Positions 33,588 to 44,599 of a stretch of 64,000 bases of DNA are shown here, in pieces; position 1 is the first letter of the stretch; each line of letters opens with the position of its first letter. The notes under the pieces are model-generated. The model saw nothing but the letters and a program-made list of their open reading frames with translations, was not told the DNA's origin and searched no databases. A program made the position numbers and the translations under genes. Source of the DNA: Periplaneta americana (lineage: Eukaryota; Arthropoda; Insecta; Blattodea; Blattidae); assembly GCF_040183065.1 (NCBI RefSeq), contig NC_091120.1, forward strand, positions 174,424,488-174,488,487, written 5' to 3'.

Positions 33588-34412
33588 GCTGAAATAACCC
33601 GTCGCTGAATGTGTTTTCCTTTCTGCTTCTATTTTTAGTTAAACTGGTTATTAGGCTTTTCGAAAATCTCGGAAATCCAACTACAGACAACCAAAACGAA
33701 TTGACTTTACTAAGCTTTCCTCATCACTAAAAGATGAATCTTTCTATAGCGTTCACGTACATGAATTAATGAAGTTCTTAGCCAAATGCCTGCCAGGGTT
33801 AACTCAATTTAATCACTTGTAAATTAGGCATCAAAAAGAAAACATTTCATGTGCCTTACGTTCAACTGTTATATATATTTATTCTGACGTAGTTAAAGCC
33901 ATTAGGCCTTCTTCCACACCGCCAGAAATATGAATAAAATAATAGAAAATGAAACTGTAAATAAAGTAAAACCAAACGAAAATATATACAGGCTGCAGTC
34001 ACACAACCTAGATTGTCTGTAGGCTATTTTGGTCTTCATGATGTATCAACAATATTATTTCATGTCGTGTTATTTTTCCATGGCCTTATGGAAGTCGATG
34101 TTGAATACAACAGACAATAATAAAGAACAATTGACTGTATAAAATTGCATTTTAATATTATACATCAATATTTGATCGTATTTATTTTTATTTTTTTTAT
34201 CTTTTTAATCAATTTAACATCCATTTGTCCGATTTTAATGTAGCCTACAGTATGTTCTTCTCCTGGTTATGAAGGTTAAATGTGGAAACTTTGGCAAGTA
34301 TCGGTCAAAGCGTGTAGATTTGTATAGAGTACATACATATTATACATACATACATACATACATACATACATACATACATACATAGCCACATTGACTTTTA
34401 TATATAAGATTG
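33588..34412. repeat. ACTAGCTG...CATA retroelement-like repeat
   Basis: Begins ATACTAGCTGAAATAACCCG and ends with (CATA)n (about 34340-34383) plus TTTTATATATAAGATT. The ends recall family A (ACTAGTGG...TATATAGAT), suggesting a related element type. No coding frame recognised. Confidence 0.5.
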
Positions 34413-34694
34413 AATTGTATGTTTATGCCCTCTCAAATGTATTTAAAAAAACACATTGAAGAAATTAATTGTAACTTAAATCTTTAACTCAAGTTTCCTC
34501 AAAACTACTTTTTTTGACACACGCCTTTCTTGAATCCAACTCCTCAATTTACGCTATGTTGACGAATACTCCGTGTTTGTGAAGATAGATAATATTGCGT
34601 GGGAACCAGAGTATTAATTTCGGCTTTACTCCGTAGTTCTGATAAGGGATAATGTAACATTAGGGGAATTAGGATGTTTAATATCTGCTTAGGA

Positions 34695-34695
<1 letters not shown>

Positions 34696-34750
<55 letters not shown>
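34696..34750. repeat. (ATA)n microsatellite
   Basis: About 18 ATA units. Confidence 0.97.
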
Positions 34751-34751
<1 letters not shown>

Positions 34752-35032
34752 TAGAGATAATATTGGGTTTACGTGTGGTAGGAAAGCAGTACCTTTTGTT
34801 CTGCCCTCTGTGTGTGTATCTTGTGTTTCCCTCGTGAGAGAAAATGATAAAACGGAAGGTACGTTGGGAGTGATAGAAGTTAAAATTAGACTTTTCCTGA
34901 TTCGACGTCATTTTCCTGTAGACTCATCTAACCCAGCCTTTAAAGTGAGCTTCGCTACTCTAATGAAAATCATGGAGATGGTAGTGAAAGTGCGACATAG
35001 TGAAATCGGCGGGGTTTGTACAGAGTTTAGAG

Positions 35033-36039
35033 CAGCGGTGACCAAATCTCGAGCCGCAGTGATTACATGAGACAGACAGCCTATGAAGTAAGTAGACGGA
35101 GGAAAGGTACTTGGCATGAAAACTACAACCAGCGGTGGTTCCTGTACTAACATCTTGATCAAACCCGCGGATAAAAATCTCAAGCTTTGCTGTATCAGTA
35201 ATGTCACTGCTGTCATCAAGAGCCAGTGAATAATATACGATTTTTCTTGTTTCTTTTTTTAATCTTCCTTTTGAATATAATCAGGAGTTTTCTAAATTCT
35301 TCTGTCGATATTGGTCGAGAAATTCGTAGTTTTTCAAAATCAAAACTTCTTATGGACAAGTTATTTAAGCTATTTTAATCATTACTCTTTTGAGAAATTC
35401 TGTTCTATTAAAAGGCTTTAGAGCACGAGATATTTCGAACCCCATTAGCTAGCTGACTTCCTTGCATTTGTTTACGTTATCTTTCTCTTCCTGGCTATGA
35501 TTTAATACATGTCAATTCCTGGCGTTCAACAGTTCGTTGGCACATAATATTCAATCAGTTATCAGTTTTTCTACAATATTATTATTAAATTAATAACTAA
35601 TAAATAGTTACCCTCATCTAAAGAATAAGAAGATTAAAATTGAGATAAAACCTAATAATTTTATCCTTCTAGGGAGAAGATCTACGTACAGAAGAATTAC
35701 AGAAACACATACTTAATGGTCAGTAATAATAAAAATAATAATAATACATTATTCAGCGTGGCAATTAATGTTTCTATATACTCCTAATTGAATGGTTGAG
35801 CAAAGTAAACATAGCCTATTATATTTTGTCCCACAGAACAAGAAAAAAGTTCTCCTCATTCTTTACGAAACCACCTTTTACTACTCGTAGAGAAAGAGTT
35901 TGTAGAGCGACATGATACCGTCACTGCTTGTCTTCAATAAGTGAATGTAACACACAGCAATGTACAGGAAACTCCTCGTACCCGTTTGAATGTCTGTGAT
36001 TACACAATGTAATCATGACACCCGCTTTGGTCACCGCTG
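35033..36039 (-). mobile_element. hAT element with internal deletion
   Basis: Ends CAGCGGTGACCAAA and TTTGGTCACCGCTG are inverted repeats and match the classic hAT terminus. A perfect 8-bp duplication GTTTAGAG flanks it (35025-35032 and 36040-36047). At 1007 bp it is far shorter than an autonomous hAT (2.5-4 kb) and keeps only a scrap of transposase. Confidence 0.95.
35090..35400 (-). pseudogene. hAT transposase fragment (GTF2IRD2-like)
   Basis: The minus strand contains DSSDITDTAKLEIFIRG-like sequence spread over shifted frames. This is the conserved hAT catalytic-core block (first Asp region followed by the LxxFIRG strand). Frameshifts and stops abound, and the rest of the gene is deleted. 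Confidence 0.65.
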
Positions 36040-36200
36040 GTTTAGAGAATAATAATGATATGTAGAGCCCTGCCTTTGGTCACCTAAACGCTCCAAGCAA
36101 CCCGCAGTAGTGTACATGTATATAGAGTATAGCTCCGTGGCACCACCCCTCATCTGCACAGTTGCGTTTTGCTGTTCAGTGAATGAAGTACGCGGTCAAC

Positions 36201-36646
36201 ATGCCAAAACAAACCAAAGGTAGGCGCTTGACGATCAGTGCTCTGATAAAAGAATTTGGTAACGAGTGTTTCACGCAGAAAGAAGAAAACATTTTTTGTA
36301 AGGTACGCAACATAGAAATAAAAACCAACAAATGGCGTTTTATAGAGAAACATTGCAACACGAAAACACATGTTACACGTGTAAAAGAATTGTCCACAAA
36401 GCACGGAAACGTGCCTTCCACTTCGGCTTTTCCCGCTAATCGGTCCGAATTTTACAATGACTTGTGTAAAATGTTGGGATAAGTGAATATTCCATTTGAA
36501 AAGATCGAAAAGAATTAATGGGAAAATATACAGAAAGAAAAATTTATCGTGCAACAACATTACATAGATATCATTTATTACCCTGCTATGAAAATGTAGT
36601 AGCTCGCATAAGGGAATCTGAAAATGTTTATGATAAATCATTGTAA
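36201..36646 (+). pseudogene. hAT transposase N-terminus, CGGBP1-like zinc finger
   Basis: An open frame from 36201 (MPKQTKG) to 36482 has 93 residues. LIKEFGNECFTQKE and FCKVRNIEIKTNKWRFIEKH match the N-terminal BED-like finger of CGGBP1-type hAT proteins, with His pair HCNTKTH. The second zinc Cys is replaced by Arg (CKVR for CKVC). After the stop, a shifted frame to about 36646 continues the homology (TLHRYHLLPCYENVVARIRE). The rest is cut off close to the family B element at 36681. Domestication is possible but the mutated Cys argues for decay. Confidence 0.7.
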
Positions 36647-36680
36647 TGCATAAACGCTCGTAAAGTTCATAGAAAATGTA

Positions 36681-37784
36681 CAGGGACGTCATTTTATTTT
36701 TACTTAAATTTTTATTGTACGTGAGTTTTTGAATGTACTTCACTCCCACCCCTTCTACTAATAAAGTTCCAACTGTCCTCAACACAGAACCAAGGCCACA
36801 TATAGTAAGCAGTACTGAGTTACTGAGTATATACGTTACAGAAATATATTCGCGTTTTCCAGTGACCAAAACTTTCAATATTGAATCACATTTTCGCACA
36901 GGTACTATCATCAGTTTGCCTACGTCGCATCCCGATTTCCCCCACCTGCTTCTGCTCGCCCCAAAGGCTAGTGGCTGGACTGTCTTAGTTCTTTTCTGAA
37001 AACATTAAATTCTGTTAGAAATTGGACGTCTACGTAATATTATAAAACTATTTAAAATAACTAAAATAAAAGAGTCTCGTTAAGTAATTAACTGTCACGT
37101 GATTTTCCTCCTTTCTACGATCCTGCGACATAACCATTGGACGGACAGTAGATAGCATGTCCGAGTAATTTTATCTGTGCGGGTCGGGCAGAAGTGAAGA
37201 TTGAATTCACAGTACTCTTTTATAGAGTAGGTACAAAATTATTTCAACATGAGTTACTAGTACGAAGGACGAAACTGGTAATTGGAATTAGATGCAGTAG
37301 TCTATAGTGCGATAATATGCACAAAAGAACTGAAGCCTGTATCGAAATGAACGGCCACCATTTTCAAAAATGTGTTTAAATATCCATATTATGATTATTT
37401 TTCAATTTAACTTCATTCTCTATATTTTACGCTAATGTGCTGTAGACGGTATAATATACACTGCATAATGAATACGTCCGCATGGATAGCTCAGTTCGTG
37501 AGTAAAAACACTTATTGTTAATACTGTCCTGTATTTTGATTAAACAAAATCCTAATGAAAATTATCAAACTCAAAATCGCGATATTTCCTAGTTTACGTA
37601 AATGTATGAAATACTTTCCTTTCCTCCTATACCTAGTAAAGTGATTTGTTTGAAGTTTACGCCAGTATCATCAAACTCCAGTCGTGGATGGGGTAGCAAA
37701 TGGTGTTTCCTGTTTCAATCGTTAATAGAATGGTATAGCTAGGTTAATATTAAAAATGTTAGTAAAAATAAAATGATGTCCCTG
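36681..37784 (+). mobile_element. TA-flanked TIR element, family B copy 3
   Basis: Ends CAGGGACGTCATTTTATTTT and its inverse, TA on both sides. 1104 bp, colinear with 11492-12554. The 253-codon minus-strand ORF across its left end (36150-36911) is not conserved in the other copies and is rejected as a gene. Confidence 0.9.
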
Positions 37785-37785
37785 T

Positions 37786-38526
37786 AGTTTTGTTTAATGA
37801 GATGTATGTCTTTTCACCTAATAATTCCAACCTGTACGACGTCTACAATATGTAATTGCAATATATTTATTGTAAAAATAATATTTGTTTGACTTAAAAT
37901 AAATAGTTTAATCTTATTGAGTCGTATAATATAATAATTTGTCGCATGACTACTATAAAACATATTGTACATACTGTCCACAACGTACACACACACAGAC
38001 GCAAGATGTAAACACATAGTGCAGTACCGGGGAGACTGGCTCGCTGCTGTTTGCACTGTTTTGATTGACAGGGGTCTCCGTACACAGCGAGGTTAGAAAT
38101 ACTCGACTTATACCTAACTTGTATCCAAATTGACTGATAGCAGGGCTCTAGTTATGTCTCTTTCGTTATGTTAAGAGTATACTGTTTTAATTTTCTGTTT
38201 CCTTCGTCATTTTATGAAAGCAAAGATTAAGAATAAATAATATGATGGTGAAGCATATCGAGGGAATCATACCATAAGAACCTATCATCTACGTACAAAG
38301 GTACTTTCCTTGATTCTTTCTCATGTCCATTGTAATTCTCAAACGATTGTTTTCAAACATAAATACGTTCGATTGAAATATTTCAATAAAGCAAAATTTT
38401 GTTAATACGCCTCCTGGCGTGATGCCCTCGATAATTTCCCATATGTTTTATGTATTGCAAAGAAATTTAGTTTCTCATGTTAACAGTCTCATTCCTATGT
38501 ACATTATTCAGGATGATCCATGAAAA
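37786..38526. other. intron sequence without recognised feature
   Basis: No gene, SINE head or inverted termini seen. Confidence 0.45.
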
Positions 38527-38529
38527 ATG

Positions 38530-38676
38530 ACTCACATTTTAGGTACTGTTCGTCCGACTGATTATGTCGCATCCCTGTTTCCCCCAACCGTTACTGTTGG
38601 CCCCTCTGTAAAGACTATTGGCTGGGTTGTTGAGCTTAATGAGATATGGTTTCTGTACGGAATTGGAAGTCTACGT
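38530..38676 (+). mobile_element. family B copy 4, left piece
   Basis: Diverged match to the middle of family B (GGTACTGT...CATCCCTGTTTCCCCC, ...GGAAGTCTACGT). The match stops exactly at the hAT insertion and resumes at 43355. The outer ends of this copy are missing. Confidence 0.7.
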
Positions 38677-38817
38677 CAGACCATTCGGAGGAGCTGTGCC
38701 GAGTCCAAGAGAGAGACAGCAAGTGAGTGGGAAAGAGACGGAATACCGATCGCTTAGAGGGTTGCACGTGTGCAAGGGGTAGAGTGAGCGAGTGATGTAA
38801 TATGGATGGCACATTTT

Positions 38818-39511
38818 TTATTATTATTGAATTTCCAAGTTTATAGAACCCTATTTTACCCGAAGGTATATTAGGGCTGTAGTTAAATCATACATATCAT
38901 AGCCCTGTACAAATATTTACATAAAATATATTACATATTTATGACATAAAACACACATATTACTTTAAATGTGTATGACATAATAAAAATCATAGTTATA
39001 TTATATACAAATACGTAGATATGAGATAAAATAGATATAATACATAGAAATAGATGCACAATATATGAAACAGACATATTACATACCATACATTCCCAGG
39101 CCACATCACGCACAGACTTGTTACATAAAAAAATAGGTAAGCATTTCGTAGAAACATACGTACATATTACTTTTAAGGACATATATGACATAAAAATTAT
39201 ATGAAATATACACATTATGTACAAATACATGTACAACACATAGACATATTATGTAAAATACACAGACAAGACAGAAAAAAAAATGAAAATTACATAAAAC
39301 TTATATATGATATAAAACAGTGATCTTATAGCTATTATTATTGTGATTATTAGTATTATTGTTAATAGTAATAGTATCTCCTTTTATTGCAGCCTGTTTT
39401 GCTCTATGGCATGTGAGATTAATGATTAAAAAAAAACCTGAAAATATATATATACACACAAAATTAACACATTCATATACCCTTACTAATTGCATTAACT
39501 ACAACTTCTCT
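38818..39511. mobile_element. retroelement with degenerate ACATA-rich body
   Basis: Perfect 14-bp duplication GGATGGCACATTTT on both sides (38804-38817 and 39512-39525), typical of LINE-mediated retroposition. It starts TTATTATTATT (possible 3' tail, minus orientation) and shares GAACCCTATTTTACCCGAAG-like sequence with 42170-42240. The bulk is degenerate ACATATTACATA repeats. No ORF recognised. Confidence 0.8.
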
Positions 39512-39645
39512 GGATGGCACATTTTATGACACATAGGAAGAATTAAAGAATTACAACAATTGGCCATTACAAAATAATACAACGAAATAAAATTGTCTTT
39601 TTTTCTGTAGTTAGGAAGACAAATGACATTTCTTTGATTTCTTTC

Positions 39646-40097
39646 CCTTTAAGCTATATCAGGGAAAATTGTTCGAGCACAATGAATGCGTAACACTGCT
39701 TCCAACGCAACATCGAACAAACATGACCTAGTTTTACTGTTATTCAGATTCATGACTGAGAATATGTGTTTGCAAAGGTATTTACAGCCAAACATAACAA
39801 TTAACTTGCATGTCAATGTGTGGATAAGCGGAAACACTTTGTGTTCCAAGTTCTTATAAAACGCAACGAGGCCGCCTGGAATATTGTAATATATATCTTT
39901 CAAAATATTGTGTGACATTGAAGCCTTATCAATTCTCTTTGGAATTTAACGGAGCCTGCTCAACATTTACAGAAAAGGGTGCCATAATGTTCACAAAGTT
40001 CCTACTCGCGGCGACAGATTGTTTGTGGAGAGAGACTAATTGACTCAAGTAACGTCACGAGAAAAGAACACAATATCTCTGAAGTTGAAATCATGCA
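39646..40097 (-). pseudogene. hAT transposase C-terminus (dimerisation domain)
   Basis: The minus frame 39649-39918 reads GGLVAFYKNLEHKVFPLIHT, MFGCKYLCKHIFSVMNLNNS and LEAVLRIHC. This is the hATC dimerisation domain of GTF2IRD2/EPM2AIP1-like transposases (family consensus FGSTYxCExxFSxMxxxKSxxR, recalled). Upstream, FVNIMAPFSVNVEQAPLN and ECMISTSEILC continue it in shifted frames to the nested hAT at 40106. It belongs with 41859-41990 and 42858-43115. Confidence 0.85.
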
Positions 40098-40105
40098 CTC
40101 CTTAA

Positions 40106-41850
40106 CAGGGCCGCTGACAGGATTTATGGGGCCCTGTGCAATATTGTGCTCGGGCCCAGTTGAAAAAAAAAAGTTAAAAAAATGACACGTTACCAATTAT
40201 TCTGACGATAATAATTATTTGCAAAATAAATAAAAGCTAACCCCATACACAGATACGAATCTAAAAATATACACTTTTATTACAATGAAAACTTTTAGCA
40301 AAACTTCATATTAGCAGAATTATTATATTCATCACGCTTCTTTTTCAGTAGGGCCTACATAGTATGTTTCGTGACGAAACTTTCGTCTTTTCGTTGTTAT
40401 TTGCTTCATTTCGTTTTCATAAAACATTATTCTTAAATAGCTGTTAATTTCTGACTTGCAGGCCACATCAACAAACAACTCTCCTTGACTTCATTGGTAC
40501 AAAATCATCAATTATATCATCAAAATGTTACTCAGTCTTTCTTGACACATTGCTACTCTGAATACATTTTTATTGCTTTCATTTTGTTTGAAGTTGGTGT
40601 GAAATTGAGCGTTGCTAGTGAAGGTGCAGAAAATAAACCAATCTCAAGCCCATCTGTTCAGGTTGTCAAAAATAAGACAGTTAATGCTTAGAAGTGAATA
40701 CTGATGATTGTGGCTGTCTAGATAAAAATTCTGTTAACAGTTTAGCATTGAATCAGAACAAGCAAACAATAGTAAAAATGATGTGTTAATATGTGCAAGT
40801 GAAACAAATTTACACACACCAGTTCCTAACTCTGAGTCATGCCAAGTAACATGCGACTTTGGAAAACTAAAAAGTGGCAGACAAATTGTGAGTGTCATTG
40901 GCTGTGTTATTAGGAAACTACCCCCAACCTGCCTAATAACCTTTTAAGTGACGGAACAAGAGCCTTTCCAGTGTTATTTTCAAAACTCAAGAATGAAGAA
41001 TGTGTTCCCAGAGATTGTCTAGCGTGGAGTGAAACATATCAGTCACTGTACTATTTTCCCTGATTTCTTTCACTCCACACTATCCAGTCTTTGGAAACAC
41101 ATTCTCCATACTTGAGTTTTGAAAATACTGCAATACTATTTTTGAAAAGGCTCTTGTTTTCGAACAGCACATTCGATGACACAATTTGTCTGCTACTCTT
41201 TAGTTTTCAAGGTCGCTCAATTTCACACCAGCATCAAACAAAGTTCTACTCCTTTTCTTAATATCTGCCAATTTTTCTGTCTCTCCTTGCGCTTCTCAGC
41301 TCCCGACTTGCTCCTATTTGTCCATTGTCCACTGGTAATACTAATAACAGAATTTACTAGAAAAACGACAACGAAAAGACGAAAGTTTCGTCACGAAACG
41401 TACTATGTAGGCTCTACTGAAAAGGAAACGTGATCCTGCGGCTTGGATTTGGGAGAGTCCACTAGCATATTACAGGGGTTGGTACCGTAGTTAAGAGGAC
41501 AAGCCAATTGAACGTGTTCAGTACAAGCAACGGGAATATATTTCAGGCAAATCCCGGAGGCCTCAAATGTCGTGTCAATGATTGTTAACGTGGGAAACCG
41601 ATATTCTATTATATAAAAGTTAAACATTTACGTAATGAAGTGGTAATTTGTATTAATTCTACTATTGTTGGTTAATATGTCAGATTAATGTAACAAATGT
41701 TCTTACAAAATTTTATAGTACTGGTATGCATCTGTGAATAATTATTCGTGATAATAAAAAGTAATCAGACTTACTTAATCTGACGGGCCCTTACTGCTCA
41801 CGGGCCCATATGCACTTGTCCCCTTTGCCTCCCCCTTCTCGGCGGCCCTG
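40106..41850 (-). mobile_element. ZMYM1-like hAT, copy 1, with internal palindrome
   Basis: Ends CAGGGCCGCTGACAG and CTCGGCGGCCCTG, with perfect 8-bp duplication CTCCTTAA (40098-40105 and 41851-41858). The outer regions match the copy at 47610-49113. The interior has a large imperfect inverted repeat: about 40597-41045 against 41055-41240, plus a flanking pair near 40345-40400 and 41360-41425. On the plus strand the left arm reads TRAFPVLFSKLKNEECVPRD, resembling the TTF-type finger of such transposases; the right arm has the same on the minus strand. Confidence 0.9.
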
Positions 41851-41858
41851 CTCCTTAA

Positions 41859-41990
41859 TAAACATTTCATCCGTTAAAGGCCGGCTACTTTTGACAATAT
41901 TTAGGACAACACTATAGCTTGCATGGACAGCTCTTTCAGAACTTTGCTAAATGTGCTGCGGAAGAAGAGGGAAAATGAATTTTTAATGAC
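41859..41990 (-). pseudogene. hAT transposase middle fragment
   Basis: The minus strand reads ASYSVVLNIVKSSRPLTDEM, the conserved segment between the BED finger and the catalytic domain in GTF2IRD2-like hATs. It joins across the nested element to IKECMISTSEILC at 40097. Confidence 0.75.
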
Positions 41991-42157
41991 ATTGTTACTA
42001 TACAAAAAATACATACATAATTAAACGGACAGAAAATCCTTTAACAGTTTAACAAACGTTTTTATAATAATTCCCATACATTGTTAACAACTGTTCAAAA
42101 TAAACGTACTATAACCATTAATTTAATTACTCGTATATTGTCTTTAGAGTACTCAAT

Positions 42158-42830
42158 TTTTTTTATTATCCAATTTATTAAACTCTATTTCACTCTAAGG
42201 TGTATTAGGGTTATAGTTGGCATCAAAATATATATTTTATAACCAATAAACAATAGTAAAGTGATAATATAAAATAATGATCATAGTTACAATTCACATG
42301 AATTATGTAGAAGCATGCACATTAGGGAAAGAATGGCTCCTGTTAAAGATTAATGAGATGTTTGAGGAATAATCAATGCAAAAGTTATGCAAGAATGTCT
42401 AACCGTTTCAGAGCAAATACACGACCTTAAAAAGACAATCAATAGTAGATTAATGAAACAGAGTTTGACTTTCACTTTCAAATTACTACTTAACTCATTA
42501 ACAATGAAACAGTTAAGAGTAATAAAGGGACATTACAAGCAATGATTTACGGTTAAAAGTTACATACATGATTCAGGAACAATTACAATAATTAAAATAT
42601 AACACAAGTAATGACTTACAACTAACGAATACCGAAATTCTTGAAGGGCAATATATAATGGTAGGGGCAATTCAAAAGTTTTAAAAACAAATGTAAATAG
42701 TACAGTAAAGGAATAGTAGAAAAAATGACTTAAGATTATAAATTAAACACATTCTTTTTAAAGCAATAGGTAACAACAAAGAGATACTAGTAACAATACA
42801 CTGACCGTAGTTACAGATTAAACACATTAT
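42158..42830. mobile_element. retroelement-like AT-rich block
   Basis: Starts TTTTTTTTATTATCCAATTT and shares a short head (TATTAGGGTTATAGTTG) with 38860. The body consists of degenerate repeats with CAATGATTTACGG-type phrases. Flanking TAGAGTACT and TAGAGTATT may be a diverged target duplication. Confidence 0.5.
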
Positions 42831-42857
42831 AGAGTATTAGTTGAAATGATATATACC

Positions 42858-43115
42858 TCGTCGTAAGAAGACTGAATTTCGTCCTTTAGTTTCGTTATTA
42901 ATGTCTCCCTCTCTTTGCCGATAATATGAGCGTGGATATCAGAATGTTTAACTTCAAAATGACGCTCAATGTTGTACGTTTTTGCCCGTACATTGATATG
43001 GCATGTTAAACATTGAACATTGTTGTCGTCAGATTAGAAAAGATACAAGCTCTCCCAAGAGGGGTTAAATCCTGAACAGACTGTCGACGTACTTCTCTTC
43101 ATTCTTATTCAAAAC
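42858..43115 (-). pseudogene. hAT transposase N-terminus (BED-type zinc finger)
   Basis: The minus frame reads FNPSWESLYLF, an in-frame TAA, then VQCLTCHINVRAKTYNIERH and FEVKHSD, with CxxC and HxxxxH zinc ligands intact, then ERETLITKLKDEI. Layout matches the GTF2IRD2/ZMYM-type hAT N-terminus (W, then CxxC, then RHFExKH). The stop codon shows it is dead. Confidence 0.82.
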
Positions 43116-43362
43116 GGTTAAGCACAAACGATAGTAAATCATATGAATGAATGAATGACTGACTGATGGAACGCATAACCCAGCAATGCCTGCAGAATAT
43201 CATCGAACAGACGAGAAGAGTTGATGATCTATGCATTCGTACACCTTCACAGCTGCAGCGAGAGAGAGAGAGAGAGGAGTAGGGGTCCGCCCTGGGCAGA
43301 CACAGGGCAGCGTCAGGGCGCCCTAACCCTCAAACGCTGTGTTGGAATGGTCTGGTCTACGT

Positions 43363-43463
43363 AATATTATACAACTGTTTAAAATAATTTAAAGAAAAGG
43401 GTTCCGTTAAGTGTTACGTGATTTACCCCATTGCGACATAACCACTCGGTCGGACAGTATAGT
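43363..43463 (+). mobile_element. family B copy 4, right piece
   Basis: AATATTATACAACTGTTTAA through GCGACATAACCACTCGGTCG aligns to family B directly after the GTCTACGT at which the left piece stopped. Confidence 0.8.
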
Positions 43464-43805
43464 TCTGTAGGTCATTTTGAACAAAAACGTTCATGTGAAC
43501 ATAGGTATGATTATATTATTATGGATGGAACTTCGGACACCAAACCTATGAAATTAACTACGTCGCGTGTTATACAATTCGTGTTGTTTATATCAACTTA
43601 GGGTAGTACAGGGACTTCTACTAAAGTACTGCTATGTTTGAATCAAAATATTGCTCCGTATAGTTAGGTGAGAAACAAATAGATTATAACACACATTTAC
43701 GAAAGCGACTTACCTCATTCTCTTCGTCCTATAAAATGGTGATACATTTTAAATATAAATGAATTGTGTACTTTAAATGTCACTAATTTTGTTGCAATGT
43801 ACAAT
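43464..43805. other. intron sequence without recognised gene
   Basis: No feature is supported. A CGACTTACCTCATTCT phrase near 43708 resembles the interior of the MITE at 44077 (CACTTACCTCATT). Confidence 0.4.
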
Positions 43806-44071
43806 TTAATTTTTTTTTACTTCGTTATTTAACGACGCTATATCAACTACGAGGTTATTTAGCGTGGATGGTATTGGTGATAGCGAGATGATATTTGGCG
43901 AGATGAGGCCGAGGATTCGCCATAGATTACCTGATATTTGCCTTACGGTTGGGGAAAACCTCGGAAAAAACCCAACCAGGTAATCAGTTCGAGCTGGAAT
44001 CGAACCCGCGCCCGAACGCAACTCCGGATCGGCAGGCAAGCGCCTTAACCGACCGAGCTACGCCGGTGGCG
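43806..44071 (-). mobile_element. tRNA-derived SINE, family S3, reverse
   Basis: The minus-strand head reads GCCACCGGCGTAGCTCGGTC with B box GGTTCGATTCC. It ends with GTCGTTAAATAACGAAGTAA. Flanked by TGTACAATT (about 43799-43807 and 44073-44081). It is inserted at the edge of the adjacent MITE. Confidence 0.88.
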
Positions 44072-44076
44072 TTGTA

Positions 44077-44333
44077 CAATTGAGGGGCTTAGAACAAAAA
44101 GCAGGCAAGTGACGGAAACCTAGTTTTGAGGAAATTATAGTTAAAGTTCTACATGCAATGGAATATTATACACTAGTTTGGTGAAATGATGCCCATATAT
44201 CAGCACTGCACAGTGTGATCACTTACCTGATTTTATCCCAAAGAAACATCCTTTTGGGCTATCACAACACGCACTTACCTCATTTTTTAAAATAATGGCA
44301 CTTACCTGCTTTTTGTTCTAAGCCCCTCAATTG
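44077..44333. mobile_element. MITE with 35-bp inverted repeats
   Basis: CAATTGAGGGGCTTAGAACA at the left is the inverse of TGTTCTAAGCCCCTCAATTG at the right, continuing to ...CAAGTG/CACTT. TA occurs on both sides. CACTTACC occurs repeatedly inside. 257 bp with no coding capacity. Confidence 0.9.
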
Positions 44334-44599
44334 TATACATTCGTAAATTGTCAAATATAAATCTGTTCGATTGTCAATGAAACTATGTTTGTACTAAGTA
44401 AATATTCTTTCGATATCACACAGTGTTAGTGGTGCGAATTTGAAATAGTTTCTTAGGATAAATCGCCACAATAGATTAAGAAGCTCAGCTGCCAACTGCT
44501 TCAGAGAGTGCAATAAGTTTGAAGTGCATGAAGAGATTCATTGTATTTCAAATGAAGGTTCCACTAAGAAAGCGGACATAGTTTTATAATCAGACAGAG

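Larger units (their letters stand above)
38677..43354 (-). mobile_element. 4.7-kb hAT element containing three nested insertions
   Basis: Left end CAGACCATTCGG is the inverse of the right end TTGGAATGGTCTG over 10 bp. The 8-bp duplication GTCTACGT (38669-38676 and 43355-43362) is confirmed by the intact family B copies, which have GTCTACGT once at this point. The transposase runs on the minus strand from about 43115 (BED finger) to 39646 (dimerisation domain), broken by a retroelement (38818-39511, 3' of the gene), a ZMYM1-like hAT (40106-41850) and another retroelement-like block (about 42158-42830). Confidence 0.9.

Noticed and set aside
36150-36911. 253-codon minus-strand ORF
   Set aside because: It straddles the end of a family B element and an opposite-strand hAT relic. 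Composition is Phe/Leu/Ile-rich AT-driven and other family B copies do not keep it.
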